The notes beneath the pieces were generated by a model. It saw nothing but the letters and a program-made list of their open reading frames with translations. It was not told the DNA's origin and did no database searches. Below, in pieces: positions 6,775-15,028 of a stretch of 64,000 nucleotides of DNA; position 1 is the stretch's first letter; the number at the start of each line of letters is the position of its first letter. The DNA comes from Paenibacillus nanensis (GTDB lineage Bacteria; Bacillota; Bacilli; Paenibacillales; Paenibacillaceae): the NCBI RefSeq assembly GCF_003583765.1, contig NZ_QXQA01000002.1, forward strand, positions 124,001 to 188,000, written 5' to 3'. Position numbers and translations under genes: made by a program.

Positions 6775-9693
6775 TTAACGCTCCTCTCCCATTTTTACCG
6801 CTTGATGCACCTTCAGCCTGCGAATATGCAGGAACAGAAGACCAGCGCCGATCAGCATCATAAAGCCGACAACGATGAACAGCTGGTTCGTATCCTTTGC
6901 TTCGAATATAACCCGGAACGGCGGGACGGTCTCCGCCACATTCTCCGCTGTCTGCAGGAACGGAAGGAACAGCTTGCTGACGACCTTGCCGATTAAGACG
7001 CCAAGTCCGATTGCCAAGCCTGCCGTGAACAGCTGCTCCAGCAGAAGCATACCCGTAAGCTGCTTCCTCGATAAGCCCATCGCTCGGAGAACGCCGAACT
7101 GCACGACGCGTCCGGATAAGTTAAAGAACCAATAAAGCACGTAGCCGGCAAGCGTAATGACAACCGAGACAAGGAAGCCAAGGCTTAGGATGCCGAATAC
7201 GCCGCCTCTTGTCGGATGCTTGCCTTGAATAACCAGCTCATTTCGCACATCCTCTACCGATGCAAGCTCAATGCCGGCCTTCTGCAGCTTTTCGACTGCT
7301 GGGGCAAGCAGCGCATCGGGCTTCATTTTGAGCCATACTTCATAAGGAGTCATCGGCAGCTGGTCGTAAATATAGTCCAGATTCGCGATGACAAACGGAT
7401 TCTGATCCGGGTATTGGCTCGGCCAGTACGGCAGAATGCCGACGATCGTGAAGTCGATCATACCGTCTGCGAACCCGACGGAGACCGTGTCGCCAAGCTT
7501 CAGCTGGTACTGCTCGGCCACGCCGGACGGAATGATTGCCGCATGCTCGGCCAAGCCGAGGTTTGCCAAGTAGTGCTGCGGATGCACCGGATACAAATCT
7601 TCTCGGAACCAGGCGACCTTCATAAAGTCAACGTTATCGATGCCCATAATATTGCCCTGCCCGATCGATTTGCCGGAAATGACGATGTTCCCTTTAGTCG
7701 TCAGAACCCGTGCCGCTGCTTCTACGCCATCCAGCTCGCGGAAAATTTCGAACGGCGGTTCATTGTACAGAATGCGCGAAGGCGCTCCGCCGCCGTTACC
7801 GCCGCCATTGCCTCCTCCATTACCGCCGCCTCCGTTGCCACCGCCATTGCCGCCGCCGCCGTTACCGCCGCCATTGCCACCGCCGCCGTTGCCTCCGCCG
7901 CTTGGCGGCTGCTGAGGCGTCACCTCCGGCGTGCCATGCCATACGGTCTGAATCACAACATCCGTTCCGTATTTATATAAGGTACGTTCCGTCGAATTCA
8001 GATCGATCGTCCTTGCCGCTGAAGCGTTATATACGCCAAGACCGAGCGTAAGGACAAGCAGGATCATAAGCGGGTAATAGCCTTTGGACGAACGGGACAG
8101 CTGCGTCAGCGTCAAGTACAACGGCACCGGAAGGAACTTCCGGCCCAGCCAGTTGAACAAGCGCAGCAGCCACGGGAACAGCCGCAAGAAGAACAGGCCA
8201 AGCGCGAATATTGCGAGCGCCGGCACGAAGAACAGGAACGGCTGCACATTGAGCTGGTCTGTCGTCATGCCCGTCTGGAACGTCAGCATCTGACGTTCAT
8301 TGAACATATACCAGCCGTAACCCGCTGCCGCCAGCAGCAGCACGTCGAAGAACCAACGCTGCCAAACCGGCTTGCGGTCGGATCTGGCCAGCTCCTGCTT
8401 GTAGCTGACGATGGAGGACCGGGCATAGATGACTGCCGGTATAACCGTCGCCAGTATGGCAAGCAGCACCGCGCTGCCCCCGGCGATGATCGCCTCTGTC
8501 GAGAAGCCGACCGGAATGGACTTCCGGTTGACGAAGGACAAAAACCCGTCCGCGGAGCCGATGCTTTTCGCCATAAACCAGCCGATGAAAGGCCCGGTTG
8601 CAAGCGCCACCGCTCCGAGAATTAAACCTTCGAGCAAATAGATCCATATAATTTGCCGCGTTCCGGCTCCCCGGCTCCGCAGCACCGCAATGTCGCTCCG
8701 CTGCTTATCCAGCGATTGGCGGGCGTTCATCGCGATAAAGAAAAACACCATCGCAATCATCGGAGCTGCCAGCGTGAAGAGCAGCGTCTGAAGCTGCAGG
8801 CTTTGCTTCCGGAATTCCGTCAGCGTGTCCGCGAACGACAGCTCCACGCGCGTATCCTTCAGCCTCTGGTACAGCTCGATATTCAGCCGGTTAAGCGTGC
8901 GGCCGAGCGGCGATAATTGGCTCGTTTGAATCTCCGATAAATCGAATGCGTAATACCAGCTCGCGTTGTGGAGAGGTATCTTATACTGCTTGAGCAGAAC
9001 CTCTTTGAATGCCGTCTCGCTAATTTGCAGCGTGCCGAGCAAGCTTTCGAGGCCCTGGTACCAATAATCGTCCGCCGCGTCCAGCGGGTTAACGGCTCCG
9101 ACGATCTTTACTCTGAGCGTCAGATTAAGACCGCCGTATACCGGGTATTCGAAAATATCCCCGATATGTATGTCGTTGCGGAACATAGCCTCCTCCAGCA
9201 TGACCGCCTCGATCAGCTGGGGATCGCCAGCCGCGTCCTCGAACCACCGGCCTTGAACAAGCTCCGTATGAGCCTTCAGATCGGACAACGTAATGAGCGA
9301 CAGCTGCCGCCCGCGTCCCGCGTCTACTGTATTTGGATCCTCAGGTATGACATCGGAGCTGCGAATCGAATAATTTTTCAGATAAGTGCCGTATGTAAAA
9401 CCGATGTCCTTCGGAACTTCCGTTTGAATATAGTTCTCCAGCTCAGATATGGCGGCGAGCTCCGCCGCTTCGCCAGGCGTGGATTGGTAACGCATGAGCA
9501 AGGAGCCTGCCGGCATCCCTTCGCTTTTCTCCCGCAGCTGTTCGGCGACGACCCGCTTCAGCGCGCCGTCCGCATACATCGGGATACTGGTCGCGAAGGC
9601 TACTGCCATCGTCAATCCCGCCAGCGTGCTTAACGTCAGCCAGCGCGTATTCCACATCTTGCGGAATAAGAATCGGAACAGTGGAATACCCAT
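6775..9693 (-). CDS. Double-length FtsX-type ABC permease with Gly/Asn linker
   Basis: A 972-residue membrane protein. There is an N-terminal membrane helix (about 17-40), a large extracellular domain (40-300), a first FtsX-type helix set (about 300-430, with LRSRGAGTRQIIWIYLLEG), a central hydrophobic group (about 447-565), a second extracellular domain (565-825) and a second FtsX set (about 830-960, with LRAMGLSRKQLTGMLLLEQ). The two LRxxG-xxR stretches are the cytoplasmic coupling helices that dock an ATPase, so one chain carries both halves of a permease dimer. The second extracellular domain contains a long (GGGN/GGGGN) linker at about 596-635. Two ATPases are encoded in the same operon. 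By analogy with MacB, LolCDE and FtsEX it could move lipids or peptides or transmit force rather than import solutes. Confidence 0.88.
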   Translation of the reverse strand: MGIPLFRFLFRKMWNTRWLTLSTLAGLTMAVAFATSIPMYADGALKRVVAEQLREKSEGMPAGSLLMRYQSTPGEAAELAAISELENYIQTEVPKDIGFTYGTYLKNYSIRSSDVIPEDPNTVDAGRGRQLSLITLSDLKAHTELVQGRWFEDAAGDPQLIEAVMLEEAMFRNDIHIGDIFEYPVYGGLNLTLRVKIVGAVNPLDAADDYWYQGLESLLGTLQISETAFKEVLLKQYKIPLHNASWYYAFDLSEIQTSQLSPLGRTLNRLNIELYQRLKDTRVELSFADTLTEFRKQSLQLQTLLFTLAAPMIAMVFFFIAMNARQSLDKQRSDIAVLRSRGAGTRQIIWIYLLEGLILGAVALATGPFIGWFMAKSIGSADGFLSFVNRKSIPVGFSTEAIIAGGSAVLLAILATVIPAVIYARSSIVSYKQELARSDRKPVWQRWFFDVLLLAAAGYGWYMFNERQMLTFQTGMTTDQLNVQPFLFFVPALAIFALGLFFLRLFPWLLRLFNWLGRKFLPVPLYLTLTQLSRSSKGYYPLMILLVLTLGLGVYNASAARTIDLNSTERTLYKYGTDVVIQTVWHGTPEVTPQQPPSGGGNGGGGNGGGNGGGGNGGGNGGGGNGGGNGGGNGGGAPSRILYNEPPFEIFRELDGVEAAARVLTTKGNIVISGKSIGQGNIMGIDNVDFMKVAWFREDLYPVHPQHYLANLGLAEHAAIIPSGVAEQYQLKLGDTVSVGFADGMIDFTIVGILPYWPSQYPDQNPFVIANLDYIYDQLPMTPYEVWLKMKPDALLAPAVEKLQKAGIELASVEDVRNELVIQGKHPTRGGVFGILSLGFLVSVVITLAGYVLYWFFNLSGRVVQFGVLRAMGLSRKQLTGMLLLEQLFTAGLAIGLGVLIGKVVSKLFLPFLQTAENVAETVPPFRVIFEAKDTNQLFIVVGFMMLIGAGLLFLHIRRLKVHQAVKMGEER
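7786..7901 (-). repeat. In-frame 12/15-base tandem repeat coding (GGGN/GGGGN)n
   Basis: About 115 bases of variable 12- and 15-base units encode alternating GGGN and GGGGN in the permease. Codon choice varies between units (GGC, GGT, GGA; AAT and AAC), so it is not a recent pure expansion. The opposite strand shows an open frame of Pro/Leu repeats, which is only its shadow. Confidence 0.9.
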
Positions 9694-9696
9694 GGG

Positions 9697-10767
9697 CTAT
9701 CGACCTACAACTTTCTGTCCCGGCTCAAGTCCTTGCAAAATCTCGACGTCCGTAGACGTCTGCTGTCCGACCTCGACATCCACCTCGCGCTTGCCTTCTT
9801 CGTCGATGACCTGGACATACGTACGCGACCCGATGCTGCGAAGCGTCGATGGCGGAATGACAATCGCGTTTTCGGTCCGTTTCGTGATGATGTTAATGGA
9901 AATCGGCGTGCCGCGGTTCAAATCCTTCGGCAATTCCGGCAAGTCGACAATCATGAAGTCCTCCGGACGCTCCGGCCGATTCTCGCCTCCCGGGATGCCT
10001 CCGCCCCCGTTATCCTGCTCCGTCGATTTCACCGGCAGCTGTTTAACTTTTCCCTTGAAGTTGCCAACGCTGCTGATCGTCACAACGGCTTCCATCCCGA
10101 CGGCGACCTTCTCCAGCTCCGTCTTCGACAGCTTGGCGGCAGGCGTAATCAACGCCGTATCCGCCACGATCGCGATAGGATCGTAGGCCTTCACGGTATC
10201 GCCCTTCTGCTTGTTCAGCGTAACAATGGTGCCCGCGAACGGAGCGTAGATCGTCGCCTTGGCAATTTCCTCCTCCATGTCGACGAGCTTTTGACGTTTC
10301 TCTTCAAATGCGATCTGCTTCTCCTCGAACTCGAGCGGATCCATCTCGTCACGGTCGCGCAGCGTCTGCTTCATCGCATTTTCTTCCCGGCGGAAGGCTA
10401 ATCGTTCATTCCGGAGCGTTTTCTCGAGCTCCTCCACATCCAATGCCGCGATCGGGTCGCCCGCTTGGACTTGGTCGCCTGCTTTTACGTAGATTTCTTT
10501 AATATGCTTTTCCCCTAACGTAAAATACAGCGTCTCCTCCTGCATCGAGATCAGCTTGCCGATGACCTGCACTTTCGTTTCCAGCGTTTTCGTCGTCACC
10601 TCATACTCGGGCTTATTCGAAATTTGCGGCGGGATGATCTCCGGCAGCACTTCCTCTTCCTTCTCGTCAGGCAGCAGCGAGCAGCCGCTCGTGAACACAA
10701 GCGTCAAACTCATTGCGGCAATTAATGTGCGTTTAGATAAACTTTCCGTCCACCATTTCATAGACAT
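9697..10767 (-). CDS. Lipoprotein RND/HlyD-type adaptor of ABC operon
   Basis: A membrane-fusion adaptor of about 356 residues. A lipoprotein signal ends in FTSGC with the Cys near residue 29. A split biotinyl/lipoyl-like domain follows (KEIYVKAGDQVQAGDPIAAL, then ATIYAPFAGTIVTLNKQKGD), with an alpha-hairpin coiled coil between the two halves (about 112-165). Beta-barrel and membrane-proximal domains come next. A Gly-rich insert (GGGGIPGG) sits near residue 255. I chose ATG at 10767 (GGAGG, 9 bases spacing); this start lies inside the end of the upstream ATPase gene, so translation is coupled. It ends 3 bases before the permease. Adaptors of this type pair with MacB-like permeases in exporters such as macrolide or peptide efflux pumps. 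The substrate is unknown. Confidence 0.87.
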   Translation of the reverse strand: MSMKWWTESLSKRTLIAAMSLTLVFTSGCSLLPDEKEEEVLPEIIPPQISNKPEYEVTTKTLETKVQVIGKLISMQEETLYFTLGEKHIKEIYVKAGDQVQAGDPIAALDVEELEKTLRNERLAFRREENAMKQTLRDRDEMDPLEFEEKQIAFEEKRQKLVDMEEEIAKATIYAPFAGTIVTLNKQKGDTVKAYDPIAIVADTALITPAAKLSKTELEKVAVGMEAVVTISSVGNFKGKVKQLPVKSTEQDNGGGGIPGGENRPERPEDFMIVDLPELPKDLNRGTPISINIITKRTENAIVIPPSTLRSIGSRTYVQVIDEEGKREVDVEVGQQTSTDVEILQGLEPGQKVVGR

Positions 10768-11479
10768 GGTCGGCAACCTCCAAAATCGTAGGATCATGTG
10801 TAGTCATACAGATAGAGACGTTTTCAGTGCGAATGATATTTTGAAAGACTGCCATAATTTGGGCAGACATCCCGGTATCCAGCTCCGCGGTCGGCTCGTC
10901 GGCAAGCAGCAGAACCGGCTTATGCGCAATCGCCTTCGCAATGGCGACCCGCTGCTGCTCCCCGCCGGACAGCTCAAAGGGACGGTGATGCATCCTTTTT
11001 TCGAGTCCAACCAGCTCCAAGCACTCCGGCACACGGTCCTTCCACTCCGAACGCGGCGTACCCGCCATGCGAAGCGACAGCTCCACGTTCTCATAAGCGG
11101 ATAACAGCGGCATAAGCGCGAATGCTTGGAAAATAAAGCCCATTTTTTTGCGGCGCACAAGCGTCCTCTCGTCATCGCTTAATTTGCTGAACAGCTGGCC
11201 GTTAAACCAGATCTCGCCTTTACTCGGCGTATCCAGCCCGCCCAGGCAGTTAAGCAGCGTCGTTTTACCGGAGCCCGAACGCCCTTTCAGCATAACTAGC
11301 TGTCTTTGCTTCACTTCCATCTGGATGCCTTTCAGCACTTGCAGTGTATTGCCGCCAACCTGGAAGCTGCGTTCAACTTGATTGACGGTCAGGAGCGTAT
11401 CTCCATGTCCCTGCTCAGGCGTATCGCTCTCGGTTGCTGTCTGATGAGGCTGCGGCTCCTTCTGCTCTGTGATGGCCAT
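10733..11479 (-). CDS. ABC transporter ATPase (MacB/LolD type), first gene of operon
   Basis: A 248-residue ATPase: Walker A GRSGSGKTT (66-74), Q-loop IFQAF, signature LSGGEQ (170-175), Walker B LLLADEPT (191-198). About 30 polar residues (rich in Gln, Thr and Glu) precede the domain. The start at 11479 is preceded by GGGGGAG; an upstream GTG at 11497 overlaps that site and is unlikely. Unlike the second ATPase of the operon it has no C-terminal extension. The permease has two coupling-helix regions on one chain, so the two different ATPases could form a heterodimer beneath it. Confidence 0.9.
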   Translation of the reverse strand: MAITEQKEPQPHQTATESDTPEQGHGDTLLTVNQVERSFQVGGNTLQVLKGIQMEVKQRQLVMLKGRSGSGKTTLLNCLGGLDTPSKGEIWFNGQLFSKLSDDERTLVRRKKMGFIFQAFALMPLLSAYENVELSLRMAGTPRSEWKDRVPECLELVGLEKRMHHRPFELSGGEQQRVAIAKAIAHKPVLLLADEPTAELDTGMSAQIMAVFQNIIRTENVSICMTTHDPTILEVADHVYEMVDGKFI

Positions 11480-11610
11480 TCCTCTCCCCCTATCCACTTA
11501 CCCATTTTCATAATTCTAATCTAAAAACATAGACGGTAGGAATTACAAAAAAGTTACGTTTGTCGAACATTTATTCAAAACATTTTTTCAGCAGATTTTT
11601 TTCATCGCGC

Positions 11611-11653
11611 AAAAAAATACGCCCGAAGCAAGCTGCCCTGCCCGGAGCGTATT
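11611..11653 (-). terminator. Intrinsic terminator of chemoreceptor gene
   Basis: On the minus strand AATACGCTCCG pairs with CGGGCGTATT (one bulge) and is followed by TTTTTTTG. Confidence 0.7.
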
Positions 11654-11666
11654 CATTATCCCGCCA

Positions 11667-13394
11667 TTATCCAACTTTGAAATGGGCGACTGTGCCGTTG
11701 AGCTGCTGCACGATTTCATCCAATTGCTTGGATGCTTCCGTAATTTTCCCCATAAAAGCAAGCTGCTCTTCCGTCGCCGCCGCCACATTTGCCGCCTTGC
11801 CCAAATTCAGCTCTGCCGTGTCCGCGCTTTGATCGACCGAGGCGCTCACTTCCTCCGAGCTTGCGGACATCTGCTCCGCGATCGCCGAATTCTCTTGAAG
11901 CTGCTGCGACATGCTGCCTACCGCCGATGTAATGAGGTCGAGATTTTGGCTAACTTCCTTAATTTGCTCGCTTCCGCGCTCGACCTCTACCAGCGTCTTG
12001 TTCATGAAGGATGACGCTCCCGCGATATCGCTCTGCGTAAGCGACACCAGCTCGTTGATGCTCTCCGCCGACTCCAGCGAACTCGCGGCAAGCTTGCGGA
12101 TTTCGCCTGCGACTACCGCGAATCCCCGCCCATGCTCTCCTGCCCGCGCCGCTTCGATCGAAGCATTTAACGACAAAATGTTGGTCTGGTTCGAGAAGGC
12201 CGTAATATTTTCGACGATTGCCCCGATCTGTTGCGAACGGTTCTCCAGCGTGCCGATCGTATCGGACAGCTTGCCGATTACGCCGCGAACCTCTTCCATC
12301 TGCGCAACGAGACGATGGAGCGAGGCTTGACCTTGATCCGCTTGCGAGGCCGTCGCCTGGGAATGATTCGCAAGCTCCGACGTATTCTCAGCGATCCTGC
12401 CGATGCCGACCGCCATTTCTTCGATAGCCCTTGACGTCTCCGCCGCTCCGCGCGCCTGCACTTCGGAGCTGGCCGCAACCTCTTGAATATTCAGCGCAAC
12501 GCGTTCGGAGGCCGCGGTTGACTCACCGGCCGCTTTGCTTAAATGCTCCGATGATTCGCTAACCTTGCGCGTGCTTCCCGCAATATCGGAGATTAGTCTG
12601 CGCATGCTTTCGATCATGTCGTCAACGGAACGGGATATGAGTCCAAGCTCATCCTTCGAATAGCGGACTTCCCGAGACGAGGTCAAGTCGCCTTCGCCGA
12701 CAAGCTGCGTCTTCCGGACAACCATTCGAATCGTCCTCATTATACGGTGGATAATAAAGGCGACCAGCGTAATTAAAATAACAGACACGACAACAATGCC
12801 TGCCACGACACTCCGCATCGTATTGTCCAGCTTCTCGTCGATTTCATGGAGCAATTGCTCGGAATGGTCGCCGGCGTTCTGGCTGATGGAATCGATTGCG
12901 GCGCGCCCGGATTCGAACATCCCGTCTAATGCTTCGTTTACGATCGCCTGCTTTCCGTCCGATGACAGCTCGACCGCGTCTTTATACCAATTTCCAAAAT
13001 CCTTTTGAAACGTATCGAACAGCTCGGTCGTCGATTTGCCATTCTCCCCGCTCGTGTAATCCAATAATCCGGCGGTATCTAATATCTCTCTTGCGGACGC
13101 GATTCGTTCGATCGCTTGGTTGTAATTATCCGACAGTTCCTTTTGCCGAGCTGCGCTTGCTTCCGCACTTAATTCGCCGCTTTCAAGCAGAAGATACGCT
13201 GTCTTCGCCTGATACAAATCCCTGTCGGCGTTTAATACCAGCGATTCCACCTCAACGTAGCTTTCGACCAATTCCGTTTTCATCTCTTTAAATACGGCTC
13301 TTTGCTCCCCGACCAAATACATTCCCGTTCCCGCATAGAGCATTAACGGGACGGCTGCCAACAACGATAGCCTGATCCGAAGCGATAATCCCAT
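11667..13394 (-). CDS. Methyl-accepting chemotaxis protein
   Basis: A 575-residue chemoreceptor: first membrane helix at about 8-28, an extracellular helical sensor (about 30-200, likely a four-helix bundle), second helix SVVAGIVVVSVILITLVAFI at about 200-222, HAMP domain (about 222-275) and a long cytoplasmic coiled coil. The highly conserved signalling tip is visible in the stretch NQTNILSLNASIEAARAGE. It would control CheA kinase activity; the ligand is unknown. ATG at 13394 is supported by AAAGGTGGGT with normal spacing; the frame extends 11 codons further without a site. It is a single gene between the pyr and ABC operons. Confidence 0.92.
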   Translation of the reverse strand: MGLSLRIRLSLLAAVPLMLYAGTGMYLVGEQRAVFKEMKTELVESYVEVESLVLNADRDLYQAKTAYLLLESGELSAEASAARQKELSDNYNQAIERIASAREILDTAGLLDYTSGENGKSTTELFDTFQKDFGNWYKDAVELSSDGKQAIVNEALDGMFESGRAAIDSISQNAGDHSEQLLHEIDEKLDNTMRSVVAGIVVVSVILITLVAFIIHRIMRTIRMVVRKTQLVGEGDLTSSREVRYSKDELGLISRSVDDMIESMRRLISDIAGSTRKVSESSEHLSKAAGESTAASERVALNIQEVAASSEVQARGAAETSRAIEEMAVGIGRIAENTSELANHSQATASQADQGQASLHRLVAQMEEVRGVIGKLSDTIGTLENRSQQIGAIVENITAFSNQTNILSLNASIEAARAGEHGRGFAVVAGEIRKLAASSLESAESINELVSLTQSDIAGASSFMNKTLVEVERGSEQIKEVSQNLDLITSAVGSMSQQLQENSAIAEQMSASSEEVSASVDQSADTAELNLGKAANVAAATEEQLAFMGKITEASKQLDEIVQQLNGTVAHFKVG

Positions 13395-13456
13395 AGTTGA
13401 CCCACCTTTCACGCGTGCGTAACACAATGAAGTATGAAGAAACTTCTTCCACTTCT

Positions 13457-13464
13457 ATATCGGC
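13457..13464 (-). promoter_or_regulatory. Possible SigD -10 element for chemoreceptor gene
   Basis: GCCGATAT on the minus strand matches the SigD -10 consensus GCCGATAA at seven of eight positions and lies about 62 bases before the receptor ATG. The expected TAAA 15 bases upstream is not there (TTCG instead), so this is a half match. Confidence 0.35.
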
Positions 13465-13520
13465 ATTCAAATGTAAAAACGAAAGCGCTTTTTTACCAAA
13501 TAATAAAATTAAATCTTACC

Positions 13521-13561
13521 AAATAAAAAAGCACAAACAGGCTGTCATCCCCGTTTGTGCT
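13521..13561 (-). terminator. Terminator of the pyr operon
   Basis: AGCACAAAC (13553-13561 read on the minus strand) pairs with GTTTGTGCT (13530-13538) and is followed by TTTTTTATTT. It lies just after pyrE. Confidence 0.85.
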
Positions 13562-13580
13562 CATATCGGCTTTCAACCGC

Positions 13581-14228
13581 TTAGCGGCCGAATGATTGCG
13601 GATCCTGACGCCAGGACTGCAGCGCTGCCACATCCGATTCGGCAACCTTGCCAAGCTTAACCGCCGTTTCGATTAAGGCTGTGTAGTTCGACAGCGTTTC
13701 AAGCTCGAATCCTTCTTCGGCGAATGAACGAGCCGCGTTTTCGAACTGATAGGTGAAGATCGCCAGCACTGCGCATACTTCAGCGCCCGCTTCTCGCACT
13801 GCCTGAGCCGCTTTAAGCGAGCTGCCGCCTGTCGAAATCAAATCTTCAATGACGACGACCTTCTGACCGGGCGCGATGCGTCCTTCGATTTGGTTTTGCT
13901 TGCCGTGGCCCTTCGCTTTATCGCGAATGTAGGCCATCGGCAGATTCAGCTTCTGCGATACCCACGCCGCGTGCGGAATGCCCGCGGTTGACGTTCCCGC
14001 GATCACTTCCGCGTCCGGGTAACGCTCGCGGATGATTGTCGCAAAACCTTCTGCGATCAGATCGCGAATGGCGGGGTATGCCATCGTCAGACGGTTATCG
14101 CAGTAGATCGGCGATTTAAGACCGGATGTCCAAGTAAACGGTTCGTTCGGACGCAGCGCCACCGCTTCGATTTCCAATAAGCTTTTTGCAATTTCTTGCG
14201 GAAGTTCCGCTAGTGTTAATTTACTCAA
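13581..14228 (-). CDS. pyrE: Orotate phosphoribosyltransferase
   Basis: Converts orotate and PRPP to orotidine 5'-monophosphate (OMP), the fifth step of de novo pyrimidine synthesis. The PRPP-binding loop VVVIEDLISTGGSSLKA lies at about 124-140, and SGLKSPIYCD (35-44) is the N-terminal substrate region of the family. Length 215 is usual. The start is TTG at 14228 with GAGGAG 10 bases upstream; it overlaps the last codons of pyrF (TTGAGTAA), implying coupled translation. It is the last gene of the operon. Confidence 0.97.
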   Translation of the reverse strand: MSKLTLAELPQEIAKSLLEIEAVALRPNEPFTWTSGLKSPIYCDNRLTMAYPAIRDLIAEGFATIIRERYPDAEVIAGTSTAGIPHAAWVSQKLNLPMAYIRDKAKGHGKQNQIEGRIAPGQKVVVIEDLISTGGSSLKAAQAVREAGAEVCAVLAIFTYQFENAARSFAEEGFELETLSNYTALIETAVKLGKVAESDVAALQSWRQDPQSFGR

Positions 14229-14955
14229 CCGAAATCAGCTCCTCAATAATGGATTCCAGCGCGGCGCGCGGGTTAGGCGATGCGGTGATGGGACGGCCGA
14301 TGACCATAAAATCCGTTCCCTGGCGCACGGCGTCGCTTGGCGTCATGATGCGCGACTGATCGTTAAGCTCGGCGCCGAGAGGGCGAATGCCCGGCGTAAC
14401 CGTCTGGAACGCTTGTCCGCAAGCCGATTTGATGGCCGCAACCTCCGAAGGCGATGCAACGACGCCGTCTAATCCCGCTTTTTTTGCAAGAGCCGCGTAC
14501 CGAATAACCGCTTCCTCGACCGTGCCGGCGATGCCGATTTGGTCGTTCAGCACGGCTTGGCTTGTGCTCGTCAATTGCGTGACGGCGATAACGGCCGGCT
14601 TTTTGCTGCCGCCGGAGATTGCCGCGTCGACGCCTTCCAGCGCAGCTTCCATCATCGCGCTGCCGCCGGCGGCATGTACGTTGAACATATCGATGCCGAG
14701 CTTTGTCACGCTATTCGCTCCGCCTTTGACCGTGTTCGGAATATCATGCATTTTGACGTCGAGGAATACGTAATAGCCGCGTTCCTTTAAGCTTGCGACA
14801 AAGGAAGATCCTGCGGCGTAGAACAGCTGCATTCCGACCTTCATGTAGCAGGGAATGCCCTTTAGATCCTCCAGGAGTTTTTCGGCGGCGGCGGCTTCGG
14901 GATAGTCGAGCGCGACCATCACTTTACCCGCTGCTTGTTCTCTCGTCAGCTTCAT
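14221..14955 (-). CDS. pyrF: Orotidine 5'-phosphate decarboxylase
   Basis: Decarboxylates OMP to UMP, the last step of the pathway. The catalytic signature DVKMHDIPNTV (66-76) holds the Asp-Lys-Asp network, and ALDYP (15-19) is the first strand of the barrel. I chose ATG at 14955 (AAGGGG with 6-7 bases spacing) because the ATG two codons earlier touches the ribosome-binding site. That gives 244 residues, the usual size. It is separated from carB by about 70 bases that hold a long hairpin, and overlaps pyrE. Confidence 0.97.
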   Translation of the reverse strand: MKLTREQAAGKVMVALDYPEAAAAEKLLEDLKGIPCYMKVGMQLFYAAGSSFVASLKERGYYVFLDVKMHDIPNTVKGGANSVTKLGIDMFNVHAAGGSAMMEAALEGVDAAISGGSKKPAVIAVTQLTSTSQAVLNDQIGIAGTVEEAVIRYAALAKKAGLDGVVASPSEVAAIKSACGQAFQTVTPGIRPLGAELNDQSRIMTPSDAVRQGTDFMVIGRPITASPNPRAALESIIEELISVE

Positions 14956-14981
14956 AGCCATCCCCTTCTCTATACAGTGTT

Positions 14982-15020
14982 GAAGCTTCTGAAGCACGAG
15001 TTTCGTGCCTCAGAAGCTTC
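14982..15020 (-). repeat. 18-bp inverted repeat between carB and pyrF
   Basis: GAAGCTTCTGAAGCACGA (14982-14999) and TCGTGCCTCAGAAGCTTC (15003-15020) form an 18-bp stem with a 3-base loop. The single mismatch in DNA is a G:U pair in the pyr transcript. No U-tract follows, so it is not a simple terminator. It occupies the place where pyrK-pyrD stand in B. subtilis. Confidence 0.85.
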
Positions 15021-15028
15021 CCGTTGTC

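Noticed and set aside
7640..7915. Plus-strand frame coding long Pro/Leu repeats
   Set aside because: It is the antisense reading of the Gly/Asn repeat in the permease, with no start signals of its own.
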